A stretch of DNA of 64,000 bases from Marinobacter salicampi (GTDB taxonomy: Bacteria; Pseudomonadota; Gammaproteobacteria; Pseudomonadales; Oleiphilaceae): NCBI RefSeq assembly GCF_011074795.1, contig NZ_JAAMPF010000012.1:186001-250000 (forward strand), written 5' to 3'. The notes beneath the pieces were generated by a model that searched no databases, was not told the DNA's origin, and was given only the letters and a program-made list of their open reading frames with translations. A program made the position numbers and the translations under genes. Of this stretch, positions 50,862 through 59,937 are shown one piece after another. Position 1 is the stretch's first letter. The number at the start of each line of letters is the position of its first letter.

Positions 50862-51533
50862 TCATGCGAAATCGTAGCGTCCGCCTTTTGCCAGTGCCCG
50901 CTGGTAGGCCGGGCGTTCATGCATACGCTTGACGTAGGCGACGATGCTGGGCCGCGTGCTTTTGTCCACCAGATGGCGGGCGACCGATGCCTCCAGGGGA
51001 AAACTCATCTGGATATCGGCAGCGCTGAGCTCATCCCCCAGGAACCAGGTGTTCTTCGCCAGGTGGCTCTCGACGAAATCCATGTGGGTCTTGATCTGGG
51101 GCCCGATGAAGGTCTTGTTGGTTTTGTCCGCTATACCCTTGGCGACAGGTTTGATAAAGAACGGCATGGGACTGGTTTTGACCTTTTCGAACACCAGGCG
51201 CATGACCAGCGGCGGCATCAGCGAGCCTTCGGCGTAGTGCAGCCAATAGGTGTAATCGAGCCAGGCCTGGGTGCCCGCCGGCGGCAGCATGGCGTCCTTG
51301 CCATAGGTGTGCGCCAGGTAGTCGATGATTGCCCCGGATTCAGCCACCGTGAGGTCACCATCGGTGATAACCGGCGACTTACCCAATGGGTGCACTTTCT
51401 TCAGACTGGCAGGCGCCAGCATGGTCTTGGGATCTCTTTCGTAACGCTTTATCTCATAGGGAACCCCCAACTCCTCGAGCATCCAGAGAATACGCTGGGA
51501 CCGGGAATTATTGAGGTGGTGAACTGTGATCAT
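50862..51533 (-). CDS. Glutathione S-transferase family protein
   Basis: 223 residues: N-terminal thioredoxin-like domain (HHLNNSRSQRILWMLEELGVPYE; Ser of NSRSQR as candidate catalytic residue; GSH-binding KSPVITDGDLTVAESGAI) and a C-terminal helical domain (LSAADIQMSFPLEA). Substrate unknown; probably detoxification. Convergent with the acyl-CoA ligase. Confidence 0.9.
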   Translation of the reverse strand: MITVHHLNNSRSQRILWMLEELGVPYEIKRYERDPKTMLAPASLKKVHPLGKSPVITDGDLTVAESGAIIDYLAHTYGKDAMLPPAGTQAWLDYTYWLHYAEGSLMPPLVMRLVFEKVKTSPMPFFIKPVAKGIADKTNKTFIGPQIKTHMDFVESHLAKNTWFLGDELSAADIQMSFPLEASVARHLVDKSTRPSIVAYVKRMHERPAYQRALAKGGRYDFA

Positions 51534-51668
51534 GGAGCACTCCGCTTAGTCGTGATTGGCAAACAGACTAACAGAGTAGGGTCGAAACCGCCTGATGGTT
51601 CACTTTCGGGCAACAAGCCAGGTCAGTGACCCGACTTGTCCCTTTCGATGCCGCGTCTCTTGGCCGGC

Positions 51669-52928
51669 CTACCTGCTCATCCCTGTAAACGCAAAGTCCA
51701 CCTCGGGCTTACGCCCTGAAATAATGTCTGCGATGGCGGCTGCCGAGCCGCAGGAGTGAGTCCAGCCCAGGGTACCGTGGCCGGTGTTCAGGTAGAGGTT
51801 ACGGTAACGGCTTTTCCCGATATAAGGCACGTTGGAGGGTGTCGCGGGCCGAAGGCCGGCCCAGAACTCGGCCTGGTCCCAATAGCCTGCTTCCGGCATG
51901 ATGTCAGCGGCGCGCCTGAGGATGGCCCGGCAACGGACTTTGTTCAGGTCACGACTGTACCCGCTGAGCTCTGCCGTTCCGGCCACCCGCATCCGGTCAC
52001 CCAGACGCGAATACACCAGCTTGTACTCATCATCGGTGAGGCTGACACTAAACGCTGCTTCGGCATTTTTGACCGGGACCGTGATGGAGTAGCCCTTGGC
52101 CGGGTAGATGTTCAGGAACAGTCCGAGGCTGCGGGCAACAGGAGCGCTGAAGCTGCCAAGGCTGAGGACGTAGCCGTCGGCTCGCATGGTACCGTGATGT
52201 CCGTCTTTCAGGGTGTGCACGCCAGCGATACTGTCACGGGTATGGTCGAAGCCGAGGATCTCGGTTCCGTACTGGAAGACCACCCCTGCCTCGGCGGCTT
52301 TATCTGCCAGGCCCTGGGTGAACTTCCTGGCGTCACCGGATTCATCGTCGGAAGTGTAGGTGGCGCCCACGATCCGTTCGCTGATCGGTTTGAGGGCCGG
52401 CTCCAGTTCAACGGCTCGGGCGCGATCAATCACCTGCCTGTCGCAGCCCAGTTCCCGCATGATGCGGGTCGGCTCCAGGGCGCTATCAAACTCTTTCTGG
52501 CTGGTGTAGAAGTGCAGGATGCCTTTTTCCAGGTGGTCATAGTCAATGCCCAACTGCTTCCGGACGGCCTGTAACTGGCCGCGGCTATAGGTACCCAAAT
52601 TGACCATCTGGCGGATATTATAGGACGCCCTGGCGTTAGTGCATTGCCTCAGAAAACTCAGACCCCAGCGCCATTGGGCCGGGTCCATGCGGAACTTGAA
52701 CAGCAACGGGGCGTCTGCCTGGGTCAGCCATTTAAGCATTTTCAGAGGGGCGGCCGGGTTTGCCCAAGGCTCGGCATGGGATACGGAGATCTGGCCGCCA
52801 TTGGCATAGCTGGTCTCAACCCCCGGCTTGCCCTGACGATCAATGACTGTGACGTCGTGGCCCGCCTGCCTGAGAAACCAGGCAGTTGTGACCCCGACGA
52901 CACCCGCGCCCATGACCAGTATGTGCAT
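51669..52928 (-). CDS. dadA: D-amino-acid dehydrogenase small subunit DadA
   Basis: 419 residues. FAD-binding GAGVVGVTTAWFLRQAGHDV at the N-terminus, then the DAO fold ending NTGHGTLGWTHSCGSA, as in DadA. It deaminates D-amino acids such as D-alanine at the inner membrane and passes electrons to quinone. GGGGAGG lies before the ATG at 52928. No dadX racemase is adjacent. Confidence 0.9.
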   Translation of the reverse strand: MHILVMGAGVVGVTTAWFLRQAGHDVTVIDRQGKPGVETSYANGGQISVSHAEPWANPAAPLKMLKWLTQADAPLLFKFRMDPAQWRWGLSFLRQCTNARASYNIRQMVNLGTYSRGQLQAVRKQLGIDYDHLEKGILHFYTSQKEFDSALEPTRIMRELGCDRQVIDRARAVELEPALKPISERIVGATYTSDDESGDARKFTQGLADKAAEAGVVFQYGTEILGFDHTRDSIAGVHTLKDGHHGTMRADGYVLSLGSFSAPVARSLGLFLNIYPAKGYSITVPVKNAEAAFSVSLTDDEYKLVYSRLGDRMRVAGTAELSGYSRDLNKVRCRAILRRAADIMPEAGYWDQAEFWAGLRPATPSNVPYIGKSRYRNLYLNTGHGTLGWTHSCGSAAAIADIISGRKPEVDFAFTGMSR

Positions 52929-52999
52929 GCCTGTCCTCCCCGTTGCGAATGTCAACGCCCTATTGTAGTGACTGAATCCAGGCTTTGCGCCCCAGACCA

Positions 53000-53356
53000 T
53001 CAGCCACCCGAGCGGCGGACTTTCCAGCCCCTGGCTTCCAGCAGCGGCATCAAAAGATCGCGCTGGTCACCCTGGATTTCGATGACGCCGTCCTTGACGG
53101 TACCCCCGGTTCCACATTTGGCTTTCAGTGCTTTCGCCAGGGCCTTCAGATCGGCTTCAGCCAGGGGCACGCCGGTTACCAGGGTGACGCCCTTGCCTTT
53201 GCGTCCTTTGGTCTCACGGCTGACCCTTACAGTGCCATCACCTTCAGGAATCCTGGGGGCGCCGCATGAGCATTCCGCTACCGCATTTCCACAACCCGGG
53301 CACATACGACCCTGGTCCGTGGAAAAGACCAGTCCGCCAGCGGATCGTTTTTTCAT
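53000..53356 (-). CDS. SUI1/eIF1-family protein (YciH-like)
   Basis: 118 residues. N-terminal Cys-rich segment (MCPGCGNAVAECSC) that may bind a metal, followed by the SUI1 domain VRVSRETKGRKGKGVTLVTG and KCGTGGTVKDGVIEIQGDQRD. Bacterial YciH influences initiation fidelity. AGGAG precedes the ATG. Confidence 0.92.
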   Translation of the reverse strand: MKKRSAGGLVFSTDQGRMCPGCGNAVAECSCGAPRIPEGDGTVRVSRETKGRKGKGVTLVTGVPLAEADLKALAKALKAKCGTGGTVKDGVIEIQGDQRDLLMPLLEARGWKVRRSGG

Positions 53357-53488
53357 GATGCACTCCTGTACCGGTTATGGCTGCAGAGGTTGTGATTGAC
53401 GAGGTCGTGCCAGATTACTGGTCTGAGATTCGGTTAGGGATAGGACAGACAGGACGCAAGGCCGCTCCGGGCCTCACTATAGCAGGAA

Positions 53489-53842
53489 TCATGAGCCGAT
53501 GAAGAACACCAGCAGGGCCATGAAAAAGCCCCGCTTGCGCTTTTGTGATGCCAGAGGCGCCAGCAGGAGAGGTTCACCGCCCTGATCCTGTGCCTGGCCG
53601 TGCCCCGCTTCGAATTCATCGACCAGGTCTGACCGATCCTCGGCGAGGATTCCGTCCGCACGCTCGACCATGTCCTCCTGGACGCGTAATCGCACACCGC
53701 CGAGGGCATCGGAAAGCATCCACTGCATATTGATGGTGTGCTCATCCGCTACCAGGGCGGTAATACCCTCGGACTCCAGCCGTGCCCTTGCCAGGTGGGC
53801 CTCGAAAGGCAATGAATACTGGCGGACAGTGACCCAGGACAA
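53489..53842 (-). CDS. DUF2007-domain protein with C-terminal membrane helix
   Basis: 117 residues. DUF2007 (signal-transducing PII-like) domain in RQYSLPFEAHLARARLESEGITALVADE and GGVRLRVQEDMVERADGIL, then an acidic linker and a terminal helix KRGFFMALLVFFIGS. The start is probably TTG at 53842: AGGAGG at 53851-53856 lies eight bases upstream and overlaps the end of the preceding gene, whereas the ATG at 53893 lies inside that gene. This implies coupling to the DUF4136 gene. Confidence 0.78.
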   Translation of the reverse strand: MSWVTVRQYSLPFEAHLARARLESEGITALVADEHTINMQWMLSDALGGVRLRVQEDMVERADGILAEDRSDLVDEFEAGHGQAQDQGGEPLLLAPLASQKRKRGFFMALLVFFIGS

Positions 53843-53846
53843 GGCC

Positions 53847-54374
53847 TCAGCCTCCTGGTGGATACTTGCTGAACATGTCAGCAACGATGGCATCGATCAA
53901 TTCGCGCCGGGTATCGGGCGCCTGGTCCTCGTTGAGGTAGCGCTTGCTTGCGGCGCGCCAGACCACGCGATCGCTGGTGCTGTCGATAAGCTCCACTATC
54001 AGCTTGCCCTCCTCGACTTCACGGACCGGCGGCGCTGTGGACAGGCCGAACCCGAATGGCCCGCGGCCAAGGCCGAGGCCGTAGGAGAAGCCGGTGGTAT
54101 CGAGTCGCTCCACGGTTTCAATGCCGTAGGAGACCAGGAGGTCAGCTTCCTCCTGTGGCTCCCTGGCAAGGTTCTTGCCCTCCAGTGCAGTTTCAATGGC
54201 AGCCTCTATTCGTGCAGCGTCCAGTGAGAGCGCCTGCTTCTCGCCGGTCTTGTCTGCAAACGCCCAGGTGTCGTAGCTGGCGAACTCTGTGCCCGAATCA
54301 TAGTCGGTCGCAACGTTACTGGCGCAGCCTGCTAGCAGCAGCACCATGACTGAGGTTATCCACATTCGCATCAT
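53847..54374 (-). CDS. DUF4136 lipoprotein
   Basis: 175 residues: signal ending LAGC, then the DUF4136 pattern DYDSGTEFASYDTWAFAD and ADLLVSYG, RRELIDAIVADMFSKYPP. These are outer-membrane-anchored lipoproteins of unknown function. AGGAG lies before ATGATG at 54374. Upstream of the DUF2007 gene in one operon. Confidence 0.88.
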   Translation of the reverse strand: MMRMWITSVMVLLLAGCASNVATDYDSGTEFASYDTWAFADKTGEKQALSLDAARIEAAIETALEGKNLAREPQEEADLLVSYGIETVERLDTTGFSYGLGLGRGPFGFGLSTAPPVREVEEGKLIVELIDSTSDRVVWRAASKRYLNEDQAPDTRRELIDAIVADMFSKYPPGG

Positions 54375-54464
54375 TTAACGGACTCCTGTCTCTGTATCCC
54401 ATGCAATTGAATGCCTTTGACAACAGTATACGCACTGTCATGCCAAACGGAGGCCTGGCCCGGC

Positions 54465-55067
54465 CTAACTGTCCAGACTGTAATCCATTCCCTGGGCGCC
54501 ACAAAACGCCAGCAGTGCCTCAAGATGCGCGTCCGGAACCTCCAGCCTCACCGAAACCCCGGTATCGTAACCGACGGCTTTAATCTCGGCGTCATGCTGA
54601 CCAGCCCAGTGGCGCAGGGCCTGCTCCAGGGCAAAGTCGAGGGCCAGCGTGACCGCTGTCAGAGCGGACGGCACTGTTCGCTCGACCTCAGACAGAACGC
54701 TTTCAGCAGCGCCGGCGTAAGCCCTGACGAGGCCGCCCGCGCCCAGCTTAACACCGCCAAAATAGCGGACGACCGTCACCAGCACATCACCCATGTCCTT
54801 GTGCTGGATGACCCCCAGAATAGGCTTGCCGGCGGTACCGGAAGGTTCGCCATCATCATTCATGCCTGCTTCCGCCGCCGACCCTGGCTTCCCGATCTGA
54901 TAGGCCCAGCAAAGGTGCCTGGCGGCCGGATGCTCCGAGCGTATACGGGCAACCTGTAACTGCATGTCCTCCCGGCTGTGGACAGGCGCCACCCGGGCGA
55001 TGAAATGGCTTTTCCTGACTTCGGTTTCCCGCTCCAGGGCCCCGGCTGGTATGGGATAGGCTTTCAT
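54465..55067 (-). CDS. yigZ: YigZ/IMPACT-family protein
   Basis: 200 residues with the UPF0029 signature FIARVAPV, HLCWAYQIG, DDGEPSGTAGKPIL and VVRYFGGVKLGAGGLVRAY, as in E. coli YigZ. The exact role is not settled; a link to translation control is proposed for the eukaryotic relative. GGGAGG before the ATG at 55067. Confidence 0.92.
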   Translation of the reverse strand: MKAYPIPAGALERETEVRKSHFIARVAPVHSREDMQLQVARIRSEHPAARHLCWAYQIGKPGSAAEAGMNDDGEPSGTAGKPILGVIQHKDMGDVLVTVVRYFGGVKLGAGGLVRAYAGAAESVLSEVERTVPSALTAVTLALDFALEQALRHWAGQHDAEIKAVGYDTGVSVRLEVPDAHLEALLAFCGAQGMDYSLDS

Positions 55068-55139
55068 CGCTCACCTCCCGGAGTATGGGTTAGCGGCTGG
55101 TGGACCATGAGCCCGCTTCGGACTACCCGCAAAGCCATG

Positions 55140-56477
55140 TCAGCGCCCACCGGTGAAGACCGGCCAGCTCAGAATCACCCTCAGGCCTCCTTCCGGGGGC
55201 AGCTGGGCCGTGATCTCGCCATCGTGGGTTTTCATGATGTCCCGGGCTATGGCCAGACCCAGGCCCCAGCCGTCCCCGGTTCTGGACTCATCTGCGCGGT
55301 AGAACGGCTCGAACAGCTTGGCCAGGGTGGTTTCGGGCACCCCAGGTCCGGAATCGGTGACCACGCATCGCAACCGGTCTTTCTGGCAGCTTACCTCGAG
55401 GACCACAGTGCGGCCCGGCGGCGTATGGTCCAGGGCATTCTGAAGCACGTTATCCAGGGCCCGGTGCAGCATACCCTCATCCCCAAGGACTGTGGCCCCC
55501 CTGCACTGGGGCGACACACTAAGATGGCAGTCCACTCCGCGGCGCTCTGCATAGTCCGTGGCATCCTGCAGGACATGGTTGACGACCCGTACCAGAGGCA
55601 CAGGCTCGCGGCTGATGTCGCCGCCCTGTTCCGACAACCGGTAAAGGGTCAGGATCTGGGCGGTCATGACCTCCATGCGTTCATTCTGGCGCAGAATACT
55701 CGCCATCAGCTCCCGGTCGGCGTCGCCATCGCTGGCCAGCTCGATGGCGATACGCTGACGGGTCAGAGGCGTACGCAGGTCGTGGGATATATCCCGCACC
55801 AGATGCTTCTGTCTCTCAAGCAGGTTCCAGAGCTGATCAGTCATGGTATTGAAAGCCCGTGCCAGAGCACCGATCTCATCATGCCGGTTGGCGATACGGT
55901 CAGGCACCCTGAGCGACGTATCCCCATCGGCAATGGCCCGGGCGGTGGATTCAACCTGCCGCAGCGGCCGGGAGATCCGGCGTGCTATCCACCAGCAACC
56001 GAGGGTAATGATGACAAAGCCCAGGCTGATCTCGAGGATGCGGAAAAACCGGGGATCAAGCCAGCCTTCGCCGCCTACCCGGGGCCAGGCCACCAACCTG
56101 AACCCGTCGGCAACCTCGAGCACCGCTGGCTGATGCCGATACCAGCCGCCGCCCATGCGTTCGCGAATATGCTTGGGCAGGACGTTGTCCGAACCCTCCG
56201 GTTTTTGGCCGTTATCCCCGGACTCGACCAGTAGCAGGTGAAGGTCCAGCGCCTGTCCCTGCTCCTTGAGGTAGCGCCAGGCTGCTCCCCGGCCCTCACT
56301 GGAACGTACCTGTAGAGCCTCGGCCGCGATATCCCTCAGGCCTTCCTGACGTTCGATGGCGGAACGTTCCCGGTCAATAAGCTCTTGGGTGGTAAAATTG
56401 CTGACCAGCAAGGTCAGCGCCATAGCCAGCCAGATCATGCCAAAGATGCGCCAGAACAGGGGAAACGGGAGTCCCAT
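55140..56477 (-). CDS. Sensor histidine kinase of the CpxA/RstB type
   Basis: 445 residues. Membrane helices at about 8-28 and 150-170 bracket a periplasmic sensor of about 120 residues; HAMP 171-222 (RRISRPLRQVESTARAIADGD), H-box VRDISHDLRTPLTRQ near 230, N box RALDNVLQNALDHT, DSGPGV and WGLGLAIA. All catalytic motifs are intact. Its ATG overlaps the stop of the upstream regulator gene by one base (TGATG). That regulator has lost its receiver domain, so this kinase has no intact partner next to it. Confidence 0.92.
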   Translation of the reverse strand: MGLPFPLFWRIFGMIWLAMALTLLVSNFTTQELIDRERSAIERQEGLRDIAAEALQVRSSEGRGAAWRYLKEQGQALDLHLLLVESGDNGQKPEGSDNVLPKHIRERMGGGWYRHQPAVLEVADGFRLVAWPRVGGEGWLDPRFFRILEISLGFVIITLGCWWIARRISRPLRQVESTARAIADGDTSLRVPDRIANRHDEIGALARAFNTMTDQLWNLLERQKHLVRDISHDLRTPLTRQRIAIELASDGDADRELMASILRQNERMEVMTAQILTLYRLSEQGGDISREPVPLVRVVNHVLQDATDYAERRGVDCHLSVSPQCRGATVLGDEGMLHRALDNVLQNALDHTPPGRTVVLEVSCQKDRLRCVVTDSGPGVPETTLAKLFEPFYRADESRTGDGWGLGLAIARDIMKTHDGEITAQLPPEGGLRVILSWPVFTGGR

Positions 56478-56716
56478 CAGGACGTGCTCCGGTAGCTGTA
56501 GCCCAGCCCGCGGACGGTTTCTATTCTGGGGAGATCGTCGTCGCCCAGCTTACGTCGAAGGTTACTTATGTGCATATCCAGGGTCCTGTCATGGGAAGCC
56601 AGCCGCCGACCGCGGGCCCTCTGCATCAGGTCGGTCTTGCGTACCACACTGCCCGCGCGGGCCAGCAGCTGCCTCAACTCCGGATCGTCCTCGACTAACA
56701 GTACCCTGTTCTGCAT
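56477..56716 (-). pseudogene. Internally deleted OmpR-family response regulator
   Basis: 79 residues in an open frame. Residues 1-20 (MQNRVLLVEDDPELRQLLAR) are the start of a receiver domain, with the acidic pocket EDD. They join directly to AGSVVRKTDLM, the middle of an OmpR winged-helix domain, which then continues intact through the recognition helix (TLDMHISNLRRKLG) to GLGYSYRSTS. About 140-150 residues are missing: the phospho-acceptor Asp, the rest of the receiver, the linker, and the first part of the DNA-binding domain. Both halves normally contain LLAR, so an in-frame deletion by recombination at that short homology is likely. It is either a broken gene or a mini-regulator. Confidence 0.8.
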
Positions 56717-56991
56717 GCTTGCTCTCTTTTTGCGCTTATGCCAAGTCTAGCATGGCCGAAACCCCGGGCCATTTATCGAAGCTGCCGGTTTACACAACCT
56801 CTACGAGACACTGACGACGCCTGACTTCCGGCATCTATGCTTGTCTGGGTCAGCAACTCCCTAATTATGTAGCCCCCTGGCGCCAGGACCGTTTACTGAC
56901 AACCTGGTGGTGATCCAGGGGTAGGTTATGACGTAAGCTGCCCTAGGCTTAAACCAAAGCCGAAGCCTATTTGAGGAGTTCGCCCGCAGCC

Positions 56992-58152
56992 ATGACCCAA
57001 CCTGCTACGCCCGGTTTCTGCATAAAGACCCTGAGTTCGATTACCGAGATTCCGGAAGCCCTCTGGGACAGTTTCAGCGATGGCAGCAACCCCTTCCTCC
57101 GCCACCGTTTCCTGAGCGCCCTGGAAACCACCGGATGCACCACAGCTGCAACAGGCTGGGCCCCGGCCCACCTGGTGTTCTATCACCACGACCGCCCGGT
57201 TGGGGTCAGCCCCGCCTATCTGAAAAGCCATTCCATGGGCGAGTATGTATTTGACTGGGCGTGGGCCGATGCCTTTGAACGGTATGGGCTTGAGTATTAT
57301 CCCAAACTGCTCATTGCCATACCCTTCACGCCTTCCGAGGGTCCAAGACTTCTGCTAGAGCCCGGGTTTCGCAGCCAACTGACAGCGCCACAGCTCGAGG
57401 CTGCCCTGGACAGCGTCGCCGGAGAACTGGGGGTCCACTCCTGGCATCTGCTGTTCCCGGATGAAGCTGACCAGGAGCTACTGGTGCCCACCGGAAAACT
57501 TCAACGCCTGGGTTGCCAGTTCCACTGGTACAACCGTGGCTACCAGAGCTTCGAGGACTTTCTTGCCACCCTAACGTCCCGCAAGCGCAAGAGTATCCGC
57601 AAGGAGCGCCGCCAGGTCGAGGAACAGGACATCGGATTTATCCAATACCCGGGCACCGGGCTGCCGGACCATGTGCTGAAGGCCTTCTATGTGTTCTATC
57701 AGGCCACCTACCTCAAGCGGGGGCAGCGCCCTTATCTGAACCTGGCTTTCTTCCAGGCGCTAACGGAAAACCAGCCAGAGCAGGTCCATATCACCATGGC
57801 GGTGAAAGACGGGCAGATGATTGCAGGTGCCCTGTTTCTCCACGGCGGCGGCACGCTCTACGGGCGGTATTGGGGCTGTCTCGAAGAATACAGCCACCTG
57901 CACTTCGAGACCTGCTACTACCAGGGCATCGAGCTGGCCATTGCACGTGGGCTTCACTGTTTTGACGCCGGTGCCCAAGGCGAACACAAGCTGGTGCGTG
58001 GTTTCGAGCCGGAGCTGACCCATTCCTGGCACTGGGTGTTTCACCCCGGCTTCGAGGATGCGCTGGACCAGTTCTGCAGGGAGGAGCGGGCCCAGACCCG
58101 CGCCTATCGGCAAGCTGCACTGGCAGCCCTGCCCTACCGACAGGCAGACTAG
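56992..58152 (+). CDS. FemAB/GNAT-like acyltransferase (DUF482 family)
   Basis: 386 residues of the DUF482 / peptidogalycan-recognition-like group: NPFLRHRFLSALETTGC, WAPAHLVFY, FDWAWADAFERYGLEYYPKLLIA (in parts), TSRKRKSIRKERRQ, and GAQGEHKLVRGFEPELTHSWH. A GNAT-type fold is predicted; the substrate is unknown. The ATG at 56992 follows GAGGAG at a rather long spacing of about 14 bases. Single gene. Confidence 0.85.
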   Translation: MTQPATPGFCIKTLSSITEIPEALWDSFSDGSNPFLRHRFLSALETTGCTTAATGWAPAHLVFYHHDRPVGVSPAYLKSHSMGEYVFDWAWADAFERYGLEYYPKLLIAIPFTPSEGPRLLLEPGFRSQLTAPQLEAALDSVAGELGVHSWHLLFPDEADQELLVPTGKLQRLGCQFHWYNRGYQSFEDFLATLTSRKRKSIRKERRQVEEQDIGFIQYPGTGLPDHVLKAFYVFYQATYLKRGQRPYLNLAFFQALTENQPEQVHITMAVKDGQMIAGALFLHGGGTLYGRYWGCLEEYSHLHFETCYYQGIELAIARGLHCFDAGAQGEHKLVRGFEPELTHSWHWVFHPGFEDALDQFCREERAQTRAYRQAALAALPYRQAD

Positions 58153-58174
58153 CCCGAACATCGGGTAGACGGGA

Positions 58175-59680
58175 CTAGCGCATGGCGGTCACTGACAGGG
58201 TATGAAACTCATCAAGGGCAAACTGGTCGGTCATGCCGCTGACCATGTCCTGGATCAGCCGGCAACGGGCGTAGCGTTCCCAGACCTCAGCATCCGTCGG
58301 GGAGGTCTCACGCATGGCAAGATATGCCCGCACGTGCTTGTTGGGCAGGCGCTTGTAAAGCCGGCTTTCCACCAGCAGGCCTTTCTGCTGGCCGGCCAGC
58401 AGGCGGTCGAAGTCACTGCGTGACAAAAGAAGCAGTGGCTTGAAGTGGTCCAGCAGGCCGGTAATGATCCGATAGCCCTGCAACTCCAGTGTCTCCACTT
58501 CCGGCACCGAGAACACGTGGGTCACCGCGACTCGCTTGAATGTTTCAATAACGGCGTGGCAGGCGGAATCGTCTTCCAGCAGGGCCCGGTTAAGGTCTCC
58601 TGCACAGACAGCCTCGAGATTGGCGACAAACGCCTGGGCAGCATGGCGCACCAACGGGTGAATCACCTTTACTCGAAGCCAGACAAAGAACTCATGGTCT
58701 TTGTTTATGGATTCGCTCTCTGCGCGTTTACGGGCAAATTCAACCAGATCCCGAAACGACTCATTACCCAGTTCAGCATGGGACGCTGAACCCGGGTGAA
58801 GCCCGTCGAAGGTGCTGATCAGTTGGCTGGCCAGTTCATTGTAGGTCATCAGTCCCTTGTCGACGCCGTCCTCAAGATCGGCGAGACAGTAAGAGATATC
58901 GTCGGCGGCTTCCATGACATAGGCGAGCGGGTGCCGATGGCCGGGCGTCATGCCAAGGGCCGTTTGCATGTCCTGGACGAACGCTGACTCGGAATAGTAA
59001 TACCCTGGCTTTTTCCTCAGGTACGACAACGGCTCTCCCGCCTCCGGACGGGGTTCCGTTGCGGGGCGCGTATACTTGAACACAGCGGCGGCCTGCACAT
59101 AAGTGAGGTTCAGCTTGAGCAGGTTGGAAATCAACCGTATGCCCTGGGCATTACCTTCGAAGCTCTTCAATTCATGGGCCAGCTGGGCCTTGAGGGAGCC
59201 TGTCTCTTCGGTATCGGCATCCCGGAATGGCGCCAGTTCGTGAAGGTGGTCGTTGAACCACTTGGAAAGCGCGGCCTCACCGAAATGCCCGAACGGCGGA
59301 TTGCCGATATCGTGCATCAGGCAGGCCATTTCCACCAGGGTCTCTGTGGCACGTTCAAGGCCGCCAAGCCCCAGCTCATCAACCCGGCTACCCAGGCTGC
59401 GGAATATGGTACGCACAATGAAACGACCGGTCTGCTGCACCTCAAGGGAATGGGTGAGCCGGCTTCTCACGGCCGCATTGCGCTCAAGGGGGAAAACCTG
59501 GGTTTTCTGCTGCAGACGGCGTACCGCAGCCGAGTTGATGATTCGCCCGCGGTCACTCTCCAGCTGGTCTTCGAACCTCTGGATACCGCAGGCCGCTACA
59601 CTGAAGCGGGTGCTATCGACGCCCTCTGCCGTGCGGTTATAGGGGCGCTGGAGGGAGAATCTGGGAGCAAAATCTGTCAT
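58175..59680 (-). CDS. dgt: Deoxyguanosinetriphosphate triphosphohydrolase (dGTPase)
   Basis: 501 residues, type 1 length. HD domain with RSRLTHSLEVQQTGR and MHDIGNPPFGHFGE metal ligands, plus YTRPATEPRP and RSDFDRLLAGQQKGLL later. It cleaves dGTP (possibly other dNTPs) to deoxynucleoside and triphosphate. Convergent with the acyltransferase gene. Confidence 0.92.
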   Translation of the reverse strand: MTDFAPRFSLQRPYNRTAEGVDSTRFSVAACGIQRFEDQLESDRGRIINSAAVRRLQQKTQVFPLERNAAVRSRLTHSLEVQQTGRFIVRTIFRSLGSRVDELGLGGLERATETLVEMACLMHDIGNPPFGHFGEAALSKWFNDHLHELAPFRDADTEETGSLKAQLAHELKSFEGNAQGIRLISNLLKLNLTYVQAAAVFKYTRPATEPRPEAGEPLSYLRKKPGYYYSESAFVQDMQTALGMTPGHRHPLAYVMEAADDISYCLADLEDGVDKGLMTYNELASQLISTFDGLHPGSASHAELGNESFRDLVEFARKRAESESINKDHEFFVWLRVKVIHPLVRHAAQAFVANLEAVCAGDLNRALLEDDSACHAVIETFKRVAVTHVFSVPEVETLELQGYRIITGLLDHFKPLLLLSRSDFDRLLAGQQKGLLVESRLYKRLPNKHVRAYLAMRETSPTDAEVWERYARCRLIQDMVSGMTDQFALDEFHTLSVTAMR

Positions 59681-59937
59681 GTCATCCGGTACCTCGATAA
59701 ACAGTCTGGCAGTGTCACATAACCGTCAGGAACGATCCAGAACCTGGCGACGGCCAGCCGCCCAGCCACGGAACGGCTCGGCCGTTCTGCTGTCAACAGG
59801 CTGCTGGAACCAACGACGGGGCTGGTGACAGCGTGATACTTTTTTTCCGCATTCGTAAAGACCTACTCATCGGGTTTACGGCCCATTTTTTGACTCGCCT
59901 GCTGTGACAACAGCACTGCTGAAAGGAAAGTCTATAG

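Noticed and set aside
59771..59787. Hairpin GAACGGC-TCG-GCCGTTC upstream of the dGTPase gene
   Set aside because: No T run and no gene end at the right distance; likely chance in GC-rich sequence.
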